From positions 9,792 to 15,102 of the forward strand of contig DJUJ01000017.1 in assembly GCA_002438345.1 (NCBI GenBank): 5,311 bases of DNA, in the 5' to 3' direction. Numbering within the stretch: position 1 is the stretch's first letter; every line of letters starts with the position of its first letter. The stretch is from Paenibacillus sp. UBA6285 (GTDB lineage: Bacteria; Bacillota; Bacilli; Paenibacillales; Paenibacillaceae). Of this stretch, positions 1 to 4,814 are shown in pieces. A model generated the notes under the pieces. That model saw only the letters and a list, made by a program, of their open reading frames with translations. It was not told where the DNA came from and ran no database searches. A program made the position numbers and the translations under genes.

Positions 1-100
1 TAAGAAGAAACGACGTTATCGTCCATTATTGATGACGGTCGTTTCTCGTAAAAATATTAGTATGACGTATAATGTGAAACTTATACGTTCTTATATTCAG
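1..100. repeat. Two inverted repeats in the left-edge intergenic segment
   Basis: Two potential hairpins lie here. The first pairs AGAAACGAC (6-14) with GTCGTTTCT (38-46), with an inner CGTC/GACG pairing. The second pairs ACGTATAA (65-72) perfectly with TTATACGT (81-88) around an 8-nt loop, and can extend outward through AATATTAG (53-60) and CTTATATT (90-97). Neither is followed by a clear T-run, so they are not textbook terminators. A plus-strand frame is open from position 2 to the stop at 125-127. It is basic and enters the window without a start, so whether it is the tail of an upstream gene cannot be judged from here. Confidence 0.4.
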
Positions 101-150
101 AAAAAGGAGATTACTCCATGGCCATAATATGGCTCTGGAATAACCTCCTT
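101..150 (-). terminator. Intrinsic terminator of the FMN-binding protein gene
   Basis: Two arms of about 23 nt face each other: 104-126 (AAGGAG...GCCATA) and 128-150 (TATGGC...CTCCTT). They match except for about four positions. Read on the minus strand, the hairpin begins 18 nt after the TAA stop at 168-170 and is followed by TTTTT (complement of 101-105). This is the expected layout for rho-independent termination of the minus-strand gene. On the plus strand no T-run follows, so termination in that direction is not expected. The stem is unusually long for a terminator. Confidence 0.75.
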
Positions 151-167
151 GATTGATTAAAAAATGC

Positions 168-2459
168 TTATTTACCAGCTGTTTCAAGCGCTGATTTAAT
201 GGCTTCAACCACTTTAGCAGATACTTCTTTCTCTGCATCATTATTTCCGAAGGCTGCTGCGCGGTATCCATACTTGTGCAGGCTATTGCCAGTTGAAGTC
301 GACTCAATCTCGCTCTTCACGGCCAACTCAGCATCCGTCAGTTGATTAATTGTTCTTGTCTTTCCATCTTTGTCTAGATAGTAGACAAGCATTTTAACAG
401 GAACGCCATGTTCTACATAAGCCATAATATTTACAAGCTTATCAGCACTTACACCAATGAAGATTCCATCGAAGTAAGCAGCTTTGTTAGTTTCAACAAT
501 CTCAGCTTTTCCGTATGCTCTATCCACCGCAGTCTTAAGTGCAACACTACTGCTAGTTGCGCCGGAAACAGCGTCTACATCTTGCACTGCTTCTCTAGTA
601 CCTGCTGCCAGGAAGCTAGCTTTCAATTGAGGAATCGCTTTTACCACCTCAGGGTAAGCAGCTTCGCCTCTGTCAACAAGGTTCATTCCTACACGATACA
701 ATGCAACATTTACGATCTTACCATTACGTAGAGTTACATCTGCTCTGTTTGTTCCTTTATCATAGGCATCACCAAATGCAGTAAAGGTTCCGTCTTTATA
801 GGTTCCTTGAACTTTGGATGCGTTAGTCAAAGCATCAGTCAGTGCAGCTTTGGCAGCTGCGGATAACGCTTCTTGACCTGTAATATCGGACATTTGCACA
901 CCTTTTTCAAGTAATCCTGAAGTAAGTGTACCCACTAGCGATTTTTGTTCTGCACTCAGTTTATCGTCAGCAATTAGCTTGCCGTCAGTTCCAAACAAGC
1001 TTACTTTAATGTTGGTAACTGCATCTGATGCAACATCAACAAGCAGTAACACTTTAGATTGGTTATCTACACCTGCGAATTTGCCATCAAAATATTTACT
1101 TTCACCAGGAACTTTCAGTGCTTTTTCGAAAGCTCTTTCTACGGCCTGATTCCAACCGTGACTGCTTTCTGTAGCTCCGGAAATTCCATCAACCTTCTCA
1201 TCATACTTAGCGAAGTAAGATCCATTGGCGAGCAACTTAGCTGTCATCGGAGCATTAGCTTTTACAACTTCTGCATAAGCAGTTGCACCTCTGTCAATTA
1301 GGTTGTTCCCAAGTCTGAACAGTTTCACATCCACTAACTTGCCGTTGCGGATCACGATGTCAGCTCTTTCAACGCCAACACTTCTTGCAGTTCCGTAAGA
1401 GGAATAGAAACCGTCTACATAAGCAGAAGTATTGTTAATCTTTGCATTCTGCTCAGCATCCCAGAAAGCATTAATCGCAGCCTTAAAGTCGGCTTCGAGT
1501 CCTGCGACAGGTTGTGCAGCTGTTCCTTTAGCCAGCAATGCTGGAGTTATAGCTGCAACTGCTGCTGATTGCTCAGCCGTGTAAGCCTTCTCATCCACGA
1601 AATCACCAGCACTGTTCAGCGGGTACACTTTAACAGCTATGAGCTTATTGGATTCGTAGGTTGCAAATACTGCATATTTACCTGTAGGATCTATGCCCAT
1701 ATGAACACCATCAAAGTAAATTGCATCTGTATCTTTCACTGTTAGAGCTCTTTCAAACGCTCTATCAACAGACAATTTCCAGCCATTACTAGAGCGGGTA
1801 GCTCCCGAAACAGCATCTACTGCTGCTGCTCCATCTCTTGTTTTGCCAATCAATTTATTCTTCATCAATCCATAAGCTTGCCATAAAGCGCTATAATTGT
1901 TGCGAGCATCTCTATCGATCAGCTTAGGGCTGGTTCTCAGGAGATCAATGCTAGTAATTTTTCCATCTTTAATTTCGATCTTAGCGCCTTCAGTACCTTT
2001 GGAGTATGCATCGCCATAAGCTACGTAAACCCCATCTTGATATACATTTTCCTTAACTGTAACCGGCAATGTTGTAGGCACAGGCTTAACAGTCGCAGCT
2101 GGAACTACTGTAGCCGCTGGAGCAGCGGTCGCTTTTGGCGTTGTAACTGGTTTTGTCGTTGCTGCTGGAGCTGCGGTTGCCTTTGGTGTTGCTACTGGTT
2201 TTACCGTTGCTTTCGGTGTTACTACTGGTTTTGCTGTTGGCTTTGGTGTTGCTACTGGTTTTGCTGTTGCTTTTGGTGTTGCTACTGGTTTTGCTGTTGC
2301 TGCTGGTTTTGCTGTTGGTTTGGCTGCTGGTGCATCCGCTTCTTCAGAAGCTGCGGATACTGCATCCACCTTCAAGTTCAAAGCAGGCACATTAAGTGTG
2401 TAAGCAAATGGCGCTAACAATATTGCCGCGCTAACCGTTAAAGAAATTAGTTTTTTCAA
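168..2459 (-). CDS. Exported multi-domain FMN-binding (flavinylated) surface protein
   Basis: This 763-residue protein is probably an extracytoplasmic electron carrier with covalently attached FMN. Residues 1-20 look like a signal peptide (MKK, then a hydrophobic core), with a possible AVSA|A cleavage near residue 36. Residues 38-138 are a Pro/Ala/Thr/Lys-rich linker containing four tandem 10-residue repeats of the TAKPVATPKA type (55-94). Three FMN_bind-like domains follow, at about 139-240, 346-448 and 553-651. Each carries the ApbE-type flavinylation motif D-x-x-S-G-A-T, with acceptor Thr at 221, 430 and 635, about 207 residues apart. After each comes a module of about 95 residues starting YFDG (248, 457, 662) that lacks SGAT. 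There is no Cys anywhere, hence no lipobox, and no LPXTG or S-layer motif was seen. The start is TTG, 7 nt after AAAGGAG (2467-2473). Flavinylation is known for this family; a role in extracellular electron transfer is inferred. A terminator follows the gene. No ApbE gene is in the window. Confidence 0.9.
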   Translation of the reverse strand: MKKLISLTVSAAILLAPFAYTLNVPALNLKVDAVSAASEEADAPAAKPTAKPAATAKPVATPKATAKPVATPKPTAKPVVTPKATVKPVATPKATAAPAATTKPVTTPKATAAPAATVVPAATVKPVPTTLPVTVKENVYQDGVYVAYGDAYSKGTEGAKIEIKDGKITSIDLLRTSPKLIDRDARNNYSALWQAYGLMKNKLIGKTRDGAAAVDAVSGATRSSNGWKLSVDRAFERALTVKDTDAIYFDGVHMGIDPTGKYAVFATYESNKLIAVKVYPLNSAGDFVDEKAYTAEQSAAVAAITPALLAKGTAAQPVAGLEADFKAAINAFWDAEQNAKINNTSAYVDGFYSSYGTARSVGVERADIVIRNGKLVDVKLFRLGNNLIDRGATAYAEVVKANAPMTAKLLANGSYFAKYDEKVDGISGATESSHGWNQAVERAFEKALKVPGESKYFDGKFAGVDNQSKVLLLVDVASDAVTNIKVSLFGTDGKLIADDKLSAEQKSLVGTLTSGLLEKGVQMSDITGQEALSAAAKAALTDALTNASKVQGTYKDGTFTAFGDAYDKGTNRADVTLRNGKIVNVALYRVGMNLVDRGEAAYPEVVKAIPQLKASFLAAGTREAVQDVDAVSGATSSSVALKTAVDRAYGKAEIVETNKAAYFDGIFIGVSADKLVNIMAYVEHGVPVKMLVYYLDKDGKTRTINQLTDAELAVKSEIESTSTGNSLHKYGYRAAAFGNNDAEKEVSAKVVEAIKSALETAGK
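2173..2300 (-). repeat. 30-bp tandem repeat encoding the Pro/Thr/Lys linker
   Basis: Near-identical 30-bp units occur back to back at 2191-2220, 2221-2250 and 2251-2280, with partial units on both sides. Each encodes a 10-residue TAKPVATPKA-like unit (residues 55-94 of the FMN-binding protein). The units are in frame, so gain or loss of a unit would only lengthen or shorten the linker. The composition suits an extended, wall-spanning or spacer segment between the membrane end and the flavin domains. Confidence 0.85.
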
Positions 2460-2536
2460 TAAAATTCTCCTTTACCAAATCCCCAGTGATATAAAGCTTT
2501 TCTTAACCGAACTTACCTTTCACGGCGCCCCTTCTC

Positions 2537-2570
2537 TTCTTATGAAGCATTACTTCTCTCTTCATAAGAA
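2537..2570 (-). repeat. Perfect 11-bp inverted repeat in the FMN-gene leader
   Basis: TTCTTATGAAG (2537-2547) and CTTCATAAGAA (2560-2570) are exact reverse complements separated by 12 nt. In the minus-strand transcript this would form an 11-bp hairpin about 64 nt upstream of the ribosome binding site. No T-run follows, so it is not a terminator. It could stabilise the leader mRNA, form part of a regulatory structure, or be a protein binding site in the DNA. Confidence 0.7.
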
Positions 2571-2669
2571 CTCATCCCCCCTCTCATGCTTATGCGCGAC
2601 CCATCACTTTCCAAAAAAAGAATGCCTTAAATCTATTCATTCCTTCCTTTTAACAATAAACCGTATAAA

Positions 2670-2687
2670 AGGTGAAATAATTCACAT
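2670..2687. promoter_or_regulatory. Rex- or Fnr-like palindromic operator
   Basis: The core GTGAA-N4-TTCAC (2672-2685) is a perfect palindrome. The window 2670-2687 matches the Rex consensus TTGTGAA-N4-TTCACAA at 11 of 14 defined positions. Read as the CRP/Fnr form TGTGA-N6-TCACA (2671-2686), it matches 9 of 10. It lies just downstream of the proposed -10 of the FMN-binding gene, over the predicted start point, which suits a repressor such as Rex better than an Fnr activator placed near -41. The binding protein is inferred, not shown. Confidence 0.45.
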
Positions 2688-2692
2688 ATGAT

Positions 2693-2722
2693 ATTAAAAA
2701 AAGAATGAAGGCGCTTTATCAA
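2693..2722 (-). promoter_or_regulatory. Candidate sigma-A promoter of the FMN-binding gene
   Basis: On the minus strand TTGATA (complement of 2717-2722) is followed after 18 nt by TTTAAT (2693-2698). Each hexamer matches its sigma-A consensus at 5 of 6 positions. The predicted start is near 2686, at the edge of the palindromic operator, leaving a leader of about 225 nt. A weaker alternative is TTGTTA (2651-2656) with ATTTAA downstream. Confidence 0.4.
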
Positions 2723-2890
2723 TCAATTTCTGGTTTGATACTACCAAACTTTCCCGCAATTCCTCTGTATCTAAAATCACATACCCTATAAGAAACATCA
2801 CTATTTGCTCATAAACGTGATTTTTCATTATTTTTCCCAAACAAATACACCCATTTCCTCTTCCCAAGGGAGATAACGTGATCTCAATTA

Positions 2891-2920
2891 TTGTGCATCC
2901 AAGAATAGATATGCTATTTT
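2891..2920 (+). promoter_or_regulatory. hemH: Candidate promoter of hemH
   Basis: TTGTGC (2891-2896) and TATTTT (2915-2920) are 18 nt apart. A TG at 2912-2913 makes this an extended -10 (TGnTATTTT), which can compensate for a poor -35. The predicted start is near 2927. That would leave only about 9 nt before the ATG at 2936 but about 30 nt before the TTG at 2957, which favours the TTG start. Confidence 0.35.
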
Positions 2921-2940
2921 AGAACGATCTCTAACATGGG

Positions 2941-2947
2941 AAAGGAG
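2941..2947 (+). promoter_or_regulatory. hemH: Ribosome binding site that sets the hemH start
   Basis: AAAGGAG lies 9 nt before the in-frame TTG at 2957. The upstream ATG at 2936 would place this site inside the coding region and has no Shine-Dalgarno sequence of its own. The ATG at 2952 is out of frame and meets a stop at once. Confidence 0.7.
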
Positions 2948-2956
2948 TTCAATGCT

Positions 2957-3970
2957 TTGAACAAACAGCCACCTATTGGAGTTATACTCGCCCAAATTGG
3001 CACACCTACTGCACCTACTGCTAAAGCTGTGCGTCCTTATTTGAAACGTTTTTTATCCGACCGCCGGATCATAGATTTTTCCCCTCTGCTCTGGCAACCT
3101 TTGCTGCGCGTCATTATTCTGCGCACACGTCCACGCCGGTCGGCTGAGCTGTACAGACAAATATGGACTACAGAAGGATCACCTCTACTCTTCCACTCAT
3201 TAGCTCAGCAATCTGGTTTACAAGCGCTTCTAGGCCCACGGTATCAAGTAGAGCTTGGCTTAGCGTATAGCGAACCAAGTATGGAACAAGCGATGAACAC
3301 ATTGGAGACTGCCGGAGTCACACGCATCATTATTGTACCGCTATTCCCGCAATATTCGTCCACTACGACGGCATCCGTATTCGATCAGGCGAGCTTTGCT
3401 GCACTAGGACGCCAAAGCTCCACTGGACCGGTAACGAAACGCCTTATTCCAGCTCTCAGATTTATGGATGCTTACTATAATGAACCCGGTTATATTTCAG
3501 CCATGAAGTCGCATTTACTGCAGCAAATGGAACTTCTGAGCTCTGATCCTGATTATTTCGTACTGACCTTCCACGGGATCCCCAAACGTTATGCAGATAC
3601 AGGCGATCCCTATCCAGAGCAATGTATGGAAACCGCGCGTCTTCTCGCATCAGCTATGAATTGGGAGACCGGACGCTGGCAAGTTACTTTTCAATCACGC
3701 TTCGGACGCGAAGAGTGGGTAGGTCCCTCTACAACAGATGTTTTGGGAAAGCTAGCGGAACGCGGAATTCATAGACCTTTAATTTTCTCACCGGGTCTTG
3801 TAACTGATTGTCTGGAAACGCTGCATGAGCTAACGATAGAAGGGTGTGAACAATTCGAGGCTGGAGGAGGACATGCTGAAGACTTCACTGCGATTCCCTG
3901 CTTGAATAATCATGAGGACTGGCTTCAATTTCTGGCTCAGCATGTTGAACGAAACGCCATGGGCTGGTAA
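2957..3970 (+). CDS. hemH: Ferrochelatase
   Basis: Inserts Fe2+ into a porphyrin in the last steps of heme synthesis, in the cytoplasm or at the membrane face. Starting at TTG 2957 the protein has 337 residues; an ATG at 2936 would add seven. Residue numbers here count from that ATG. Family blocks are clear: the LAQIGTP start (18-24), PYLKRFLSDRRIID (34-47), PLFPQYSSTTTASVFD (135-150), TFHGIPKRYADTGDPYPEQC (211-230) with the probable catalytic His213, TFQSRFGREEWVGP (251-264), and DCLETLHEL (291-299) with probable active-site Glu294. These blocks resemble E. coli HemH closely, whereas Bacillus-type coproporphyrin ferrochelatase has quite different sequence at these points. The substrate is therefore more likely protoporphyrin IX, by inference. 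The gene is divergent from the flavoprotein gene and convergent with the next gene. No other heme gene is in the window. Confidence 0.95.
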   Translation: MNKQPPIGVILAQIGTPTAPTAKAVRPYLKRFLSDRRIIDFSPLLWQPLLRVIILRTRPRRSAELYRQIWTTEGSPLLFHSLAQQSGLQALLGPRYQVELGLAYSEPSMEQAMNTLETAGVTRIIIVPLFPQYSSTTTASVFDQASFAALGRQSSTGPVTKRLIPALRFMDAYYNEPGYISAMKSHLLQQMELLSSDPDYFVLTFHGIPKRYADTGDPYPEQCMETARLLASAMNWETGRWQVTFQSRFGREEWVGPSTTDVLGKLAERGIHRPLIFSPGLVTDCLETLHELTIEGCEQFEAGGGHAEDFTAIPCLNNHEDWLQFLAQHVERNAMGW

Positions 3971-3973
3971 CGC

Positions 3974-4025
3974 AAAAAAAAACCGTTTTGTCCGCAAATA
4001 TTCTCTGCTGCAGATAAGACGGTTT
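3974..4025 (-). terminator. Intrinsic terminator of the IDEAL-like gene
   Basis: AAACCGTTTTGTC (3980-3992) pairs over 13 bp, with two G-T wobbles, with GATAAGACGGTTT (4013-4025). On the minus strand the stem is followed by nine T residues (complement of 3974-3982), giving a strong terminator about 40 nt after the stop of the 4065-4517 gene. For plus-strand hemH, which ends at 3970, the same stem lacks a T-run, so any termination there would be weak. Confidence 0.8.
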
Positions 4026-4064
4026 GCTATGTCAGTTCATAAGATCTAAGGATTAAAAAGATAC

Positions 4065-4517
4065 TTATGCTGTAAGCTGCTTATATTTAGTAGTCAGTTC
4101 ATGGAACCATTGCTTGTCCTGTAAGGTCAACGCAAAATCGATCAGCTCGGCAATCTCGCTCGGCAGCAAATCAGCTGAATCATTAAACAATACTTCAGCC
4201 GTTGCGGTGGCTTCTCCATTCCCATCCTCTGCGTAATCATAAGAGAAACATATCTTGATATCACTTTCCAGAAATTCGTTACGAAGGAAATATAACACTT
4301 CACACATTAGCACAGGTCTAACATGATCATCAAAGACACATTCCATAACCTTTGCCCAATACTGCTGGTTGCTGAGGTGTAACTTATCATTGGTTAAGAG
4401 ATATTTCTCACCCTGAAAATCGGTGACAAATCTCAGCTCAAGCGGCTTCATTTTAAAAATAGTAGCAATTTGCTTCATGCTAATATTCAGAATGTCTTGC
4501 GTTTCTAGTCTGATCAT
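4065..4517 (-). CDS. Small protein with a C-terminal IDEAL-like segment
   Basis: This 150-residue protein is acidic and soluble, with no signal peptide or membrane segment. The C-terminal stretch 121-148 (EIAELIDFALTLQDKQWFHE and on) resembles the IDEAL domain: a short helical segment with the pattern lID-x-AL-x-x-x-D-k-x-x-F-x-x-L, common at the ends of small Bacillus and Paenibacillus proteins. Residues 1-115 were not recognised. They contain aromatic-rich beta-like stretches and an acidic, small-residue segment (about 94-108). The function is unknown. The ATG start is 8 nt from GAGGTG (4526-4531). The gene stands alone, with two promoter candidates upstream and a T9 terminator downstream. 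The coding call is secure; the domain assignment is tentative. Confidence 0.8.
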   Translation of the reverse strand: MIRLETQDILNISMKQIATIFKMKPLELRFVTDFQGEKYLLTNDKLHLSNQQYWAKVMECVFDDHVRPVLMCEVLYFLRNEFLESDIKICFSYDYAEDGNGEATATAEVLFNDSADLLPSEIAELIDFALTLQDKQWFHELTTKYKQLTA

Positions 4518-4561
4518 CTCTCATGCACCTCGTCCCGCTTAGTTGGGTTATCTGAAACCTG

Positions 4562-4590
4562 ATGATATCTATAATTTCGTTATATGCCAA
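4562..4590 (-). promoter_or_regulatory. Proximal sigma-A promoter of the IDEAL-like gene
   Basis: On the minus strand TTGGCA (4585-4590) and TATCAT (4562-4567) are separated by exactly 17 nt. Each differs from the sigma-A consensus at one position. The predicted start near 4555 gives a leader of about 38 nt. Confidence 0.55.
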
Positions 4591-4643
4591 TAATGTAAAA
4601 TTAACTCCATTCATTCACTTTAATTTTTATCTAATTTAACATT

Positions 4644-4672
4644 ATTATCGTCACCTGACTACGCTTTGTTAA
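4644..4672 (-). promoter_or_regulatory. Distal sigma-A promoter of the IDEAL-like gene
   Basis: On the minus strand TTAACA (4667-4672) and GATAAT (4644-4649) are 17 nt apart, each with one mismatch to consensus. The predicted start near 4637 lies about 120 nt before the ATG. The surrounding 4561-4740 region is strongly AT-rich, so a chance match cannot be excluded. Confidence 0.45.
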
Positions 4673-4741
4673 TATTTTTTCATTAATTCCACAGAAAAAT
4701 GTTTCAATCTTTGTCCATCTGTTTAATATGTATATTTTAAC

Positions 4742-4787
4742 AAAAAACTGTTCTGAGTGGTCATAAATGACCTCAAAACAGTCTTTT
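4742..4787 (-). terminator. Intrinsic terminator of the adenine deaminase gene
   Basis: The hairpin has an outer stem ACTGTT (4747-4752) / AACAGT (4777-4782) and an inner stem GGTCAT / ATGACC around a 2-nt AA centre, with TGA/TCA pairing between. On the minus strand it is followed by TTTTTT (complement of 4742-4747). It lies about 30 nt after the TAA at 4815-4817. A short TTTT (4784-4787) on the plus side could give weak termination in the other direction. Confidence 0.85.
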
Positions 4788-4814
4788 GCCTAATTATTAT
4801 TCAGTTAACTTTAC

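Larger units (their letters stand above)
2460..2956. other. Divergent intergenic region and mRNA leader
   Basis: This gap of about 500 bp separates the minus-strand FMN-binding gene from plus-strand hemH. It holds a promoter candidate for each gene, a Rex/Fnr-like palindrome and a perfect 11-bp inverted repeat. If the minus-strand promoter proposed here is right, the FMN-gene leader is about 225 nt. On the minus strand the leader contains a 16-codon ORF (2590-2640, MNRFKAFFFWKVMGRA) with AAAGGAAGGA directly upstream. It also contains a very basic 20-codon ORF (2503-2565, MKREVMLHKKRRGAVKGKFG) behind a GAGGGGGG stretch. Neither can be called a real gene from sequence alone. No known riboswitch consensus was recognised. 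Confidence 0.5.

Noticed and set aside
2..127. Plus-strand frame open from the window edge to the TAA at 125-127
   Set aside because: It has no visible start and no recognisable family, and its end runs into the terminator hairpin of the opposite gene. Undecidable without upstream sequence.
2037..2417. Plus-strand frames rich in Cys/Trp or Leu opposite the linker
   Set aside because: They are the complement of the Pro/Thr/Ala/Lys repeats in the FMN-binding gene. Their odd composition comes from the repeat, and no ribosome binding site precedes them.
2460..2690. Possible FMN, SAM, c-di-GMP or c-di-AMP riboswitch in the leader
   Set aside because: I compared the leader by eye with the conserved cores of these classes and found no match.
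2613..2707. 12-bp direct repeat AAAAAAAGAATG at 2613-2624 and 2696-2707
   Set aside because: Mostly a poly-A tract. On the minus strand one copy follows a 5-bp stem (GAATG/CATTC), which is too weak to call an attenuator.
2694..2828. 44-codon minus-strand ORF starting MKNHVYEQIVMFLIGY
   Set aside because: It slightly resembles small Spo0E-type regulators (EELRESL...S-x-Q-x-L-x-D) but lacks the proper SQxLD spacing. Its ribosome binding site is weak and its end overlaps the proposed promoter. It is worth a conservation check but not supportable as a gene.
4480..4620. Minus-strand ORF starting MNGVNFTLLAYNEIID upstream of the IDEAL-like gene
   Set aside because: It has no ribosome binding site, covers the proximal promoter, and runs out of frame into the real gene.
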